DNA of 64,000 nt from Nymphaea colorata (lineage: Eukaryota; Streptophyta; Magnoliopsida; Nymphaeales; Nymphaeaceae), in NCBI RefSeq assembly GCF_008831285.2, contig NC_045144.1, forward strand, positions 12,511,858 to 12,575,857, in the 5' to 3' direction. Shown here piece by piece: positions 33,417 through 45,405 of the stretch; the first letter of the stretch is position 1, and the number at the start of each line of letters is the position of its first letter. Under the pieces are notes generated by a model. That model saw nothing but the letters and a program-made list of their open reading frames with translations, was not told the DNA's origin and did not search any database. The position numbers and the translations under genes were made by a program.

Positions 33417-34781
33417 GACAGGGTTGGGCGGGAGAACAACAGCGGTACTTGATCTTTAGATCGTTGTAATGTCGGGAGGAAGATGCCGAAATAATATGCT
33501 GTGTAGCTCGCGTCCCTCCTTCTTACTTATTCTACGACGCAAGAGATAGTGTCGGAATTCATTGTTTCACATCGCCAAGCCACGGTTACCAGAATCTTGA
33601 AGTACAGGATTTTGAAGAACAGCGGAAAGTCGCACGACAGCATTTTTGTTTTTTTGTAGCGAGTGTCCTCCATTCTCCAATGAACTCCTCGACAGCCACA
33701 ATCATAGAAACACCAAAATCATCCAAATTTGAAACCCCAAATCTTTATGAGAATTTGGGAATCAAAGGAAGCATTTATTGCTGGAATCAGCAGGCATTTC
33801 TTGAGTCACCGGTGGTGGAGGAAATGGTTGGTACTCTCTTAACTGAGCACCCATTACTCTGAAATTGGTCAGATGGAGTCTGAAGATGTCTGGAATCACA
33901 GTCGAACCTTGCTCGACAAGTGAATCGTTGTCGTTCAAGTCGCCAGCAGGAAATTGGCGCTGTGAGCCCACCGTTCTCCCACGCAGTTCTTAGTCCAGTC
34001 GATCTCAGTTGAACACAGAGATTACAGAAATGCGATCAACGATTAAACTCATTCTTAGCTATCGCAATCCATCAAGAATGTTAGAATGAATCACCAGATG
34101 AACGAGGTTACCCAAATCTATGACAGAATTGGGGAAGCAGCTAGGAAATTCATCATTGGAAGCAGCAGGGCATCCCTCGAGTCACCAGCACTGAAGAAAA
34201 CGCCAATCGCTGTTTTTGTTCAACTCCAATTGCTCTGAAATCATTCAGTAGACTTCTGAAGGCGCCTAGGATTCAGTTGGAATCCTGCTCGACACTTGAT
34301 TCATCTGAATTCAAGAAGCCAGCGAGGATCCGTTGCTGTGAACAGTAAGCGTCCTTTACACGAGCTTTGTTTTTCGATATCTCCTCTGACAGAGTCCACG
34401 ATCACCAATACAGAATTTGAAATTAATCAAGTAGATCAATGCATCAATTAAAGCATAGAGGATTATTAGAATGAATCACTAGTGCTATGATTCGACCCAA
34501 TTCCAAATAGAAATCAGGGATACGATCGCCGTGAGTGGTGGTATTGGGTCGACCTTTGCCTCTATTCTTCGACGGACGATTTGGTTCGAATTCCATCACA
34601 GTCCTGGAGAAAGTCGAGGGACGATCACCAAGTCCTAGAGAAAGTCGAGGGTTGGTCACCGGAAACTGGTGGCGTCTCTCACTGTCGCTGGAAGCAGATA
34701 GTGTCCCTCGACTTCGACATCCGGTGATGAGATGTACACCGATCACAAGGATGTTCGGTCGGGCTTCCTCACGAAGAACAT
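33417..34781 (-). other. Long leader of Copia A
   Basis: About 1.36 kb lies between the PBS and the gag start with no coding motif. It contains a diverged internal duplication of about 190 bases (33780-33965 and 34156-34345; shared text includes gagtcacc, ctctgaaat and cctgctcgac-like words) and a short 33-bp-spaced repeat (gagaaagtcgaggg) near 34605-34650. Confidence 0.55.
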
Positions 34782-34793
34782 GCTCTGATACCA
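34782..34793 (-). promoter_or_regulatory. Primer-binding site of Copia A
   Basis: Minus strand TGGTATCAGAGC, immediately inside the 5' LTR. Confidence 0.85.
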
Positions 34794-34995
34794 TGTTAAG
34801 TGGGAAAGAATAAAAATACAATAAAAAAAGAAGTACTTGATATTTGTTCTCTCCTGTCCATGTTATTTTTAGTACAAAGACAATAGTAAGATAAGGATAG
34901 ACACGATATCTTCTCCAAATCAAAAACAGAAAATATCAACAAGATAACTCCTTAATTAACATGATTGGTTCTTATCTGGATAGCCACCGTTAACA
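34794..34995 (-). repeat. 5' LTR of Copia A
   Basis: 202 bases from TGTTAAGTGGG to GTTAACA, abutting the PBS directly. Confidence 0.9.
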
Positions 34996-35198
34996 GGATA
35001 TGTCAAACCTGTGACTCCTGAAGGTATCTAATACTAGAAAAAAAATTGGAACTCTTTTTCCCTTTCTGAGAGGAATCTAAATCACATGCAAAGATATTAA
35101 GAAAATCATGGCTTTTTTCGAACAGCCACAGAGAACGAGAAAAAATAGGCGGTTTGGAGCTGGCTAGGGTGGGTGATACATGCTTCAAAACCTTGGGG

Positions 35199-36600
35199 AT
35201 GGAGGCAGCAGGAGATGTGCGAGATATTGGTGTGCCGGTTAAGGCATTCTCTCAGGTTGCAAATGGGCACTACGGTGGTTTTCCCCCTTTGGGAGAAGCA
35301 TCACAAATGTTGCATATTTAAGGTGCATGCCAGCCATGAAAAGAGCGACAATGATGAGTAGACGAACCCCCATTGCCAAAATGGGGCCAATAAGGCGGAT
35401 CAAGTGAAAGAAACCCTTAAACAGGCAGCTCAAGCTGCAACAAAAACATGGACATTTGTTGTCAATGGAGAAAGCCAGAAAAAGGTATGCGACATCCCTT
35501 CACTAGAAATCAAAGACATGGATGGCAGAAAGACATTGTTTATTTCAAATGCAGCCTATAAGGCTACGACTCGCCCTTTCGATTTTGCTGCCATTGCCAC
35601 TTTGGTTGGAGGGCTACTTGATTACCCCTTCATATTTGAGACGCTCAAGCATCAATGGAAGCACCTTCTTTCAGTGAAGTTCACCACAGTCGGAAAAGGG
35701 AACTTCCTCGTCATAACCCACTCAAAACAAGAACTTTTGGAAAGCTTGAGGCCTGACACCTGGAAAGTTGGAGGTTGCTTTCTCACGGCGAACAAATGGT
35801 TTCTAGGAATGGAGATGCAATTAACAGCATCATCCAAGGTACACATATGGATTAGGTTGCCGAACCTGCCTCTGTTCATGTGGAATGAGAGAACCCTTGC
35901 TGACATTGCTATGGTGATGGATGCATGACTGGTAGGGATGGATCGTTGTACTAAACGCATGGATAAACACAGCTTTGCGTGAATCCTAGTGGAAGTTCCA
36001 CTACCCTCGCGTTTGAAGATGGGAAAAAGCTAATGTTGGCCGTGGAATATGAGGAGAGGGTTAAGTTTTGTTCAATGTGTGGCTCAACCACCCACAATAC
36101 AGTAGCATGTGTTTTCAGGAAGGAAGGAAACAACCAACATGATTGTGAAAAAGAAGGTTGGTCCACAGTTAAAGTGGTTAAAAGGCAAGGCAAAAGGTAC
36201 CAAACGATTACGCCCAACAACAAAGAAAATGAAAACAAATTCAACATCCTCAAATCAGAGGATATTGAAGCTCTATCTGATGCATCTCCTTTGGGACTGC
36301 TGCTTTCATCCCTTACAACTTCTGAGACAGCACATGCTCATCATCATAGGTCTTCCACACCCCCCCCCCCTGCCCCCCCGGGCATCAGGAGCATGTCGAG
36401 GTCGAGAGGAGGAAAATTCTCACATTGGGGCCCATGGCGATAGTGCAAAAAACCAGATAAAACCCAACACTAAGGACACAATTGTCACCCCGCCAGCTTT
36501 TGGAATCAATGCTCAAGTTGATCCAGAGATGACTCAAAAAGCAATATTTGCTTTTTCTGCATAGACCAAAAAGTCAAGGAAAAGGAGATGTAGAGGTACT
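35199..36600 (+). pseudogene. LINE ORF1-like (DUF4283 and zinc knuckle), broken
   Basis: Starts MEAAGDVRDIGVPVKAFSQV at 35199 and soon hits stops and a frameshift. The frame 35404-35928 carries the DUF4283-type nucleic-acid-binding domain of plant LINE ORF1 (GGLLDYPFIFETLKHQW, TWKVGGCFLTANKWF, HIWIRLPNLPLFMW). After another frame break comes a CCHC knuckle CSMCGSTTHNTVAC near 36070-36110, as expected directly after DUF4283. A poly-C run at about 36361-36371 lies in the basic, low-complexity tail. Confidence 0.75.
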
Positions 36601-36881
36601 AACAAGCGAATTCTAAACAACGTGGATGACATTGTTTCTAAAACGACAGCTCAAGAAGAGGAGCAGGATGATGGCAACATGGCAACAGATGTGCAAATGC
36701 CCAAGGCTGTCAGCGTCGCCCTACAAGAAGCGATGCCCAAACTTGTAGATATTAGCATAGACCAGGACATGGCGATTGACCCCGGAGGAGGTGCACCCAA
36801 GTGGGCTGGCCAAACAAATAGTGATGGAAGTCAATATGGGGAAGGGGTGGGCAAGGAAACTTTGCATGCTGGGCAACCATC

Positions 36882-39800
36882 ATGAAAGTGTGTAGTTGGA
36901 ACATAAGGGGACTAGCAGTAGGGCATCTAATCGGAAACTTCGGTTCACCCTTGCCAGGTATAACCCTGAAATTTTTTTCATTATTGATCCTAAATTATAT
37001 CTTGAAGGTGTTAGAAAGCTGCAACTTATGTGGATATCATGCAATTTTGAAGGTGTTAGAAAGCTGCAACTTATGTGGATATCATGCAATTTCAAAGACA
37101 AGAACAACAGGTTCACGTCTCTCTGTCTCCTATGTGGATATCATGCAATTTCAAAGACAAGAACAACATACTACATTCTCTGTGATAGGTGATTATCTAG
37201 ATACTGATTTCAAGCGTAGAATGGAAATTACTTGACCTGAGAAAATTATCATGTCCTCTAAGGAGCCTCTGGTCTGCCTTGGAGACTTCAATGGTGTAAG
37301 TGGTGCTGTTGAGAAATTTGGTAGCCCTCCTGCTCAGTTGGCTTGTATGACCTTTGCGAACTTTATCAATAGTTGCAACTTAACAGAAATTTCTAATTCA
37401 GACATCAAGACTATTTGGACTAACAACCGTATGGGCCTTGCCAATGTTATGAGCAAGATTGATCACTATTTTGTTACACCTTCTTGGATCGATCTCATGT
37501 TTAACTGCAATGAACTCATGATTCTCCCTCGTACTTGCTCTGACCGCAATCTTATTATTCTCAATACTTATTATCGCAGAATTGGGGCTTCTGGCAGAGC
37601 CTGCTTTAGATTTTACAACTTTTGGATGGAAGAAACAAAATGTCAGAATCATTAAGGACTACTGGCAAGAGACTGACTATGGCTGTCCAATGATCAGGAT
37701 TTTAAATAAACTTGAGTTAGTCCAAATGACGGTGACGGTGTCCTCTTGGGTGACGAGGTATGGCAGAGGCTTTAAAACTGACATTAACATGCTCAAAAAT
37801 GCCATGTTGCAGGTGCAAATCGAGGCTGATAATGGTGATCTGAATGCTATTCAGAAGGAAACTGAATATAGAGAGCAATTGAGCCATCTTCTTCTAATCG
37901 AAGAGCTCTATTGGAGACAAAAGAGCAGAATTAAATGGCTTAAGGATGGTGATGCCGATACCAAGTTTTTCCATGAGTCAATCAAAAGTAAAAGACACAG
38001 AAATAAAATTAATGCAATCACAGTGGATGAACAAAAACTTGAAGAGGAGGAAAACATCTGCAAGTCCTTTCATGATCACTTAAGCAACCTGTTGAGTAGA
38101 GGCAATGAAACAGGGCAGTTGTCTTACAAGATGCGTCAAGGGATAATAGTCACGACAGCAGAGAATGTTAGCTTACTAGCCCCCATCTCTGACGAGGAAA
38201 TCATTTGGGCGACTAAGGGTGCAGACCCTTTGCATCTGGCCCCGATGGATTCCCAAACAAGTTTTACATTCAGAACTGGGACATTGTTAAAGATGATATT
38301 CAATCTTATATTAAGATTTTTTTTGCCCATGGTAGGTTGGTTTGTAAGGCCAACTGAATGCATATTGTTGTCATTCCTAAGACTACATGTGATCATAATA
38401 TTGAGAATTTAGGTCCATCTCACTTTGCAATAGCACCACCAAATTCTTAAGTCGAATCATGCTAAGAAGGATGAGACCTACTATTGATGCTAACCAAAAT
38501 GCCTTTTTAGCAGAGAGATGCATCCAAGACAACATTGTGCTAGGTCAAGAACTAATCCATTCTATGGAAGCTAGGAAGAGCAAGTCTCTTTGTCTCAAAA
38601 TTGATTTCAGCAAAGCCTATGGCAGAGTGTCATGAGAGTTCTTGGAGAATGCCATGCAAGTGTTGGGTTTTGACCCATTTGGTACAACAGGTGATGACTT
38701 TGGTTAGAACAGTTAGTATGACAGTCGTGCTTAATGGCAAGGAGATTTTTCTTCAAAGAGGTTTAAGACAGGGTGACCCTTTGTCTCTGTACCTTTTTCT
38801 CATTGTTGCTGAGATGTTTACGAGAAGCCTGAAGCATGTCATTAACAATAAGCAAGTTAAACTCCCCACTATAGGTAAAGACAGGTCTGACATCGACTCA
38901 CAGTTTTATGCTGATGACTTGATCATGTTCTTAGCCTACCACAAGAAGTCCTTGAAGACCATAAAGGGAATCCTTCAAGATTTGAAAAATTAATCAAGTC
39001 TCAAAGTAAACAAAGACAAAAGCACTATTATCGGGATCAATACCAACCCGAGTGAGCTTAGCAAAGCTGCTCGTATTATGGAGTGGCAAGGTGGGCAACT
39101 CCTCCTCAAATATCTTGGGGTACCTCTTCAAAACAAACGGTTGGTAGAAAATCAATGCTCTGGGCTGTTGCTTAATATTGAACAAAAATTGGGGAGCTGA
39201 AAGAAAAAATTGTTGTCGTATGCAGGCAGACTATGCTTAATCAAGTATGTATTGTCTACTATCCCATCTTACATAGGAATAGTATACAAACTGCCCCTTA
39301 AATTTATGCAAAAAGTAGAAAGCTTGTGTGCTAACTTCCTTTGGGGCTGCAATGATAACATAAATAAAGCACATTTGATTAAATGAGATTAACTTTGCTT
39401 ACCGAAGAGCGAAGGAGGAGTCGGCATGAGAAGGATCAAGGACACTAACACAACCAATCTTGCTTACCTAGCTTGTAGATCGCTAAGTACCGATAACATT
39501 GGGCAATTATGTCAGAAAGAAATATCTCAAAGATCATGGTTTGTGGCATTCTGTCTTTTACTAAAAGTTCTATAATTTGAAAAGATATAGTTAAATCTTG
39601 GAAGCAAATCAATGATAAAGTCTGTTGGCAAATTAAAGATGATAATAGAGCCAAATTTTGGATTGACAACTGGGCAAGTAGGCCCCCAGCAGCGGTGATT
39701 GATGTTAATGACCCAATTCTTGAGGTTATAAATCCTAGAATCACTGTTAGAGAGGTTATGTATGGTTCTAATCAGGAACTGTGTGCTACAATGAACAAAT

Positions 39801-40300
39801 GGAGACCTGATACTGCGATGTTCACCATGGTGGATAACCAGGCTGATACACTCGTTTGGGCTAATCAACACTCTTGCCTCACCACTTGGAAAAAGATTTG
39901 GGAGGCTATCAGGCTGCATAGGGAAACTGGTGTTAGTACATTTGGGTAAAAGATGGATTACCAAGGGCAATTTGGATAGTTTATATTGGGTGTCAAGGCA
40001 AAACCATGACTGAAAACAAACTCAAAAAATTAAGAGTGTAGTTGCCCTCAAGGCGTGTTCTGTGCCACACACACGAGGAGGATGAAAGCCACCTGTTTTT
40101 TGGTGGCCCGAACTCGAAAATGTTATGGCAATTCATTGCAGCTAAATTCAATAGAAGATTCCTCATGAACACACCATTAAACAATGTCTCATTTGGTAGT
40201 TTAGAAGGAAATTTAGAAGGAAACTATGGGCGAGCATATGGAAAACAACTTTCCACATGGCTATTTGGTTCTTATGGCAGTTGAGGAACAAAGTGAAACA
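36882..40300 (+). pseudogene. LINE ORF2-like endonuclease and RT, broken
   Basis: Starts MKVCSWNIRGLAVG at 36882, the typical opening of LINE apurinic-type endonucleases. The domain is then disrupted by local duplications (36990-37170) and resumes with CLGDFNGVSG (37275) and KIDHYFVTPSW. The pre-RT segment RIKWLKDGDADTKFFHESI lies near 37930. RT motifs follow in several frames: DANQNAFLAERCIQDN (38490), LKIDFSKAYGRVS (38597), LQRGLRQGDPLSLYLF (38752) and catalytic QFYADDLIMF (38901). KYLGVPLQNKR follows near 39108. A zf-RVT-like CHTHEEDESHLFFGG lies near 40062. Frameshifts and stops throughout prevent function. Confidence 0.85.
37004..37169 (+). repeat. Local tandem duplications in the LINE endonuclease
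   Basis: A 45-bp unit (gaaggtgttagaaagctgca onward) is present at 37004-37048 and 37049-37093. A second, overlapping duplication places tatgtggatatcatgcaatt and caaagacaagaacaaca at about 37073-37110 and 37132-37169. Confidence 0.85.
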
Positions 40301-40597
40301 TGATCAGGAACAAGTAGTTGGTGCCTACTGCTCTACATTTTGAGAACATGGCATAGAACAATACAATAAAGTTAACCAGAATAAAATGGACAATCAAAGA
40401 GAGGAAATCTGGCTACACCAAGTTATGTTAGCAGATTGGAGCTTCCAAGAGGAGTTGGTTACAACATCTACATTGCATCTTGGCATGGAGAAGGTTTGAA
40501 CCGTATTGCAGGACTGAATAGATGCGACAATGGAGGATACAGGTTCGGAGTCTGTTCTTGGTCGAAAGAAGGGAGAGTATTCTTTGAGAACTGAGTT

Positions 40598-40894
40598 TTG
40601 AACAAATGTCTAGGTAAGATTAATACCAACGAGCAGATAATTACCATACAAGCCAACAACGAAGCTTGGAAAGATGAGTTGGACAAAGCCATCAAAGGTA
40701 CCACAGAAAGGGCTAGACATCTTTTGCACGTACTGAGTATATTAATAGATTGCAGTTGTCATACCAACAGCTTTCAGTGGAAGTTTGTAGTATGTTGCTT
40801 TTATGTTCCGGTGATAGGGGATATAAAGAATGTGTTATGGGACAAGTTAGCTGGGATCCCAATCAACTTTCTTTTTGGTAATGTAATCATATGA
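40598..40894 (+). pseudogene. Possible second LINE endonuclease fragment
   Basis: A 98-residue open frame contains FQWKFVVCCFYVPVIGD followed by LWDKLAGIP, loosely like the F(T)xVYGP...FWxEL segment of LINE endonucleases. It sits after the RT of the LINE, where an endonuclease segment is out of place, so it may be a separate fragment. Weak evidence. Confidence 0.25.
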
Positions 40895-40969
40895 GAAGGA
40901 TTTGATTTGTTTGCTCTATATATCCCATTTTTTGGCTAATAAAATGGATGAGGGCCTATCCCTCAACAG

Positions 40970-41600
40970 GTTTTCACCAGAAGGAACACTAGATAGCTGC
41001 ACAAGATTCAGTCAAGCAAGTCAAGTCAATTATGAACCATCAGATGGAGTTAAATGAGATAAGACATTGGCCAGTGAATCCTGTAAATAGAAGCGGGGGA
41101 AATGTGAAATGAAATGGTCTGCTTGATGAATTGCGTAGGGACCCGAACATAAACCTCGATAAATCCAATTCTAACATGTCTCAACAAAACAAACAGTGGA
41201 AACCTATGACGAGGCTCAATGTCCTCTAGCAATATACAACAAAGTTAGAGCATAGTTTGTTGAATGGATGCCAAACGATGATCCTTAATTGACATGAAGA
41301 AAAGTCTTCTTCCATTTGATAAATTTGATGCCAAAAACAGAATCCACTATTTTTGACTCGACCAGGCTAAAGAGTTCGGCTATTTGTAACCTTCATTCTT
41401 AGATTTTGCAGCATATATTTGCAATAAGGACAATGGCATTTCCTTCGTAGTTGCACCTCCCAATAAGCACTAGTTTTTCTTATTGGCCTTACGAAGTTAT
41501 CTGCTGTTGCTCTCTGAAAAAGGTAAAAACTATATTCGATTTCAATGATTTTCTTCCAATTGTTTTAAGTTCCTGGGCTGCCCTAATTGGTTAAATATTA
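40970..41600. other. Unassigned sequence after the LINE
   Basis: No gene or repeat boundary that I can support. Confidence 0.4.
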
Positions 41601-41981
41601 CATAGTCACAAAAAACATGTTCACATTTTTAAACTGAGTTTTTTCTCTATTATAATACAGTGAGCTTGAAAGAAGGAAAAAGTACAGTAATTTTTTAAAA
41701 GCTTTAAAAAATTCCTAAAAATGAGAGAAAATTAAAATAAGTGAACACCATAAAAAAATAAGTAGTTAACAAATAAAACATTAGAAAATGAAAACAAAAA
41801 GTTTGACATTAAAAAGAAAAAAGAAAAAATGCAAAAAAAACGAGAAAAAATATTTTCTTATGCTTTTTTCATTTCGGTGTTTTTTTTTAAGAAATACTAT
41901 TTTTTAACTTTTAAATGGCTGACATATTTCTTGCTTTTGTATGCATTTTTTTCAAAAAAACATGTTTTTTTTTAAACTACG
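41601..41981 (-). repeat. MITE-like repeat, copy 2 (381 bp, inverted)
   Basis: The reverse complement aligns along its whole length with 13779-14181. It begins CATAGTCACAAAAAAC and ends with the inverted counterpart aaactacgg. It is diverged from copy 1 and non-coding. Confidence 0.65.
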
Positions 41982-44900
41982 GTTCAGGGCAAGTGCTTCG
42001 GCGACGTTCTTTTGCTACGGGAGTTTGTTACTATTTCTTCTAAATATATTACTTTTTAAAAAGAAAATAATAGTATGCATCTACTATATATCTATAAGGA
42101 GTTCTTTCCGAAAAACTTGCAAAAATATTGTGGTGTTGTCAGCTTATTACGATGGTCTGGTGATACATTTCAATGCAAATTTGGGGGATGTTCCGATTAC
42201 AATATATCCCAGTTTTTTCTTGACAACCTCGCCTGGTATTAAAAGTGTCAATACGGTCAAGATATTGAAATTTTGAAGTTATTAAAATCCGATTATCCGA
42301 TAGAAACTTCATCCCCGCCTTATCGGCATGGCGGAGGAGTGAACCTCTGAGCTTTCATGGAGGCAGAGTCATGGGAATTTGATCCTCACATGAGCCACTC
42401 TCCATGCAAAGCCAAAGCCTGCACACGAAGCCATGAAGCCCAGGATTCATGGGCTCCCACAATATCTTGGGAGCGGGAAGAGGAGTGACAGATGGGACAA
42501 ATGTTCGTCACGGGCAGCCCCTATCTGCCTTCCTCTGCCATGTTTCCTTCCCCCGCCTCTTATGAACGGCAGGCTCCGCCGCACTTCTCTTCCTCAACCT
42601 GATAAGATGGTCATGTTGGCCGGATGGACTGGCGCATTTCAAGAGCTTCCCGGACTAAGATAGAAAAATGAGAGACCACGTCGCAGTTCCGAGTCAAGGC
42701 TTCCGGTTACCTTTCATACTGTTAAACTGTCTTTGGGAAAAATTTGAAATATAAAAGTTACATATTCACGAGCAAGTTTTTCCCCAGTAACAAGGACACC
42801 CTTTCAACTTCTTGTATTCACGGGAAAAATTTGAAATATAAAAGTCAACAAGGAGGCCCTCCACCTTTTATCTATATCCACATATGGCCGCCCCTTTCAT
42901 TAGGGTTGTTGCACAAGGAGTCGAGTTTAACTCTTATTCACTTATCAAAAATCAAATTAAACTTATTAATCCATTATAAACGAGTCGAACTGGAGTTCAA
43001 ATGTAATGTATGCTCAAAATAGTAAATGGATTGATTTTGAACTATAAAAGTTTTATTTGTTTAAACTCAACTTAACTTGACTACATAATAAATGCTGAAA
43101 TATAATTACAAAATAATTAAAGGATTAGGAGTTAAACGATTTAACGAATTAAAAGAAATGAAACCGATGACAAAAACAAGTCAAATGAACGGAGCTCGAG
43201 CTCAATGTTATATGGTCGAGTCAAGAATGAGCACGTCCTTGGCTGATATATAGAATTCGAATCAAGTTTGGGACGAGCACGAGCTGGCTTAATGGCCTCG
43301 ACAGAAAAGGATACACACTTCACGAGCTGGCTTTTAGTGCGTGTTTGATGCACATGAAATGTACAGTGCATCATAGATTTTTTTTTTATACGGTTTATGC
43401 GCCGCTGTATCACGCGGGGAAAATTTACCGCACAAAGGAGTCCGGAATCGGCGGATTTTTTATCGAGAAAACTTTTTTTTTTTTGCCCGTTAGGGCTTCA
43501 CCCATGCGCATCTTGCCTGCGTCTTCCTGTTTCAGCGAAGTAGCGGTTGCTGCCTCTTCCTTCCTCGGTGTATCTTTTGAGCATCTACCGCTGGCCGCCG
43601 GTGAAAGGTAGTTCCATTTCTCTGCTATTTTCTCTCTCTCTCTCCCTCTCCCCCTCGTATTTTCCAGGCCCCTTTTCTCCATTCCATTAATCATCCAACA
43701 CTCTCGCCCTCGGCCTTCCGATCGTCTTCCCCTTGAAGGGTTGCAGAAATTACAGCCCCTACAACAAAAACCTCAGTTAAGGCCCTCATTTCCCCCGTGT
43801 CCGGTTTCTTCCAGCCCGCTTTTCTCCAATCCACCAGTTTTCAGCAGCATTCATTCCTCTTGCTTTCTGCAAGTTCCTGTTTCAGGTCATATTTCTCTCC
43901 TACTCTCTCTCTTTTGCAATCTCGTTTTCTCTTGTTTTTCCCACCCCCTTTTTCTCCATTCCGCCAATTTCTCAGCAGCATTCAGGTTCTGCCAGGGTTG
44001 AGCAAGTGGCATGCCTGAATTGGAAAAAACGTAACACAGGAGAGGACTTGGTAAACTTGCAGTTGCTAGTGAGGCTACCGATGACCCACGAACTATAGTT
44101 TGTAAGCTTTTTTTCTTTTTATATATTTAAGAAAATGTGTTTTCCATGACACTCAGAAAGACATCCTCATTGAGAGTATTTTCACTTTTTTTGTTATATA
44201 TTTTTGTTGTAGATGCTTATGATAGTAGGGCATCCCTTGCAAGGCAATGTCAAATCATTGTCTTGTTCGTGAAGAACTTTTATGGAAGTACCTGAGGATT
44301 GCATATGTGTAACGTGAAACCTTCCAATTGTTTTTGGAATGCCTACAAGAGTGTTCAGTAAAAAGACATGATAGTAAAAAACAACGACAGGCTCGCCTGT
44401 CGCCCTTTTCACGAGAGAGGTCCCCTTTTCGTGGGAGGGGGCTCATCGAGTCATCGGAATGGGAGGGTGTTTTTGTCATACAAAAACAACACTTGCCGTA
44501 AGTGAAGGTGGTTGTTTGTAATGTATGTCAAAATTTGAGGACTGACTTGTTCACCTTTGGAAGTTAAGGGCTTCTTTGTTGTTGACGCTATCTGTAATTT
44601 TTTCATTGAAATATTATGTCCATGCCACATGTCATTCGGACTTGTCTTCCAATTTAGACTTGAGTTTCTGATTAATTAGGTTGATGTAACCTGTTTTCAT
44701 TTTCTTGGTGCCCTTTGTTTTATCGTGTTATCTGTAACGTTGTGTCTTCGCAACAACTTCCAACCTAGAAATGGCAAACACTGAAAATGAAAAATGCCGG
44801 TTTAATCTGATAAGACATTCCGACGCTGTTTTTTTCACAAATTCAAAAAAGTGTAATATGGGTGCATGCCGAGAAGAGGAGCCCGTCAAAAGACAAGTTT

Positions 44901-45405
44901 TGGGACGTGTTCACTTGTTCTGTATTGTCATATTATGATATGAGAAGAATTGAATTAAATTCTTCAGAATAAAAAAAATGATGAACATGCAGGGAAGCAG
45001 AAGAGCGTGGAGAATCTGACTAAAGCATCCGGAGGCCTAAGATTTGGACAAAAGGCACCTTGTTCTCTGCCAATTCACACAGCAGTCACAAGTTGTTGAA
45101 GTTTAAAATCAATTAAAAACTGTCTCATTTAACTCTTTGTTCGAGTTTAAGAGTGGTCTTATGTCTTTTGAGATATGTAGTTTTAAATTGACTTGTTTCT
45201 TTGTGAGTTCATGGTTATCTTCGGAAACATCGCCTCAGAATCACCCAAAGTTTTTATCATGCTAAATGACAAAACATTGCACGTAGGAGTTAGGACGGAT
45301 CTAAAGCCCCGAACTGCATTAAAAGCCGCTTCCCGCTTCTGGAGGAGAAACCTCGCCGGCACTACGGAGAACCGAGCGGCTAAGGGGCAGTCGCTACTAG
45401 CAGCC
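41982..45405. other. Intergenic region upstream of DHAD
   Basis: No gene that I can support. The part from 42900 to 43340 has GAGTCGAG/GAGCTCGAG words like the subterminal zones of the hAT element at 1842-2868 and may be a decayed relative. From about 43430 to 44040 the sequence becomes GC- and CT-rich (TCTCTCTCTCTC at 43629 onward), resembling a promoter-proximal or 5' leader region. Its link to DHAD, whose ATG is 1.4 kb further on, is unproven. Confidence 0.4.

Larger units (their letters stand above)
18132..34995 (-). mobile_element. Copia A, outermost element of a three-level nest
   Basis: LTRs at 18132-18331 and 34794-34995 begin TG and end GTTAACA. A perfect TSD GGATA flanks them (18127-18131 and 34996-35000). 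The PBS (minus strand) is at 34782-34793 and the polypurine tract lies just inside the left LTR (plus-strand CTTCCCCTCAAGTTGG from 18332). The element reads on the minus strand and is interrupted between integrase and RT by Copia B (19932-30779). About 14 differences in 200 LTR bases (roughly 7 percent by eye) and many coding lesions make it the oldest member of the nest. Confidence 0.92.
35190..40967 (+). mobile_element. Degenerate L1-type LINE
   Basis: A plus-strand non-LTR element with an ORF1-like part (35199-36600) and an ORF2-like part (36882-40300): endonuclease, reverse transcriptase and a C-terminal zinc-binding segment. It has many stops and frameshifts. The 3' tail around 40940-40967 reads aataaaatggatgaggg followed by cctatccctcaac, like plant LINE 3' ends, but without a poly-A run. 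No TSD could be fixed, so both limits are approximate. Confidence 0.8.

Noticed and set aside
37004-37169. Short direct repeats as a CRISPR-like array
   Set aside because: Only two or three copies, no spacer regularity, in a plant LINE; simple local duplication.
42433-42663. 76-residue ORF as a gene
   Set aside because: No domain, no supporting splice or promoter context; a chance ORF in a GC-richer patch.
43741-44018. Two Ser/Phe/Pro-rich ORFs upstream of DHAD as signal-peptide proteins
   Set aside because: CT-rich sequence read in two frames; hydrophobicity is a by-product of composition.
45193-45405. In-frame upstream extension of DHAD exon 1 (ATG at 45193)
   Set aside because: It would add 71 residues without transit-peptide character ahead of a plausible one. 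The ATG at 45406 sits in a better context and gives the family's usual length.
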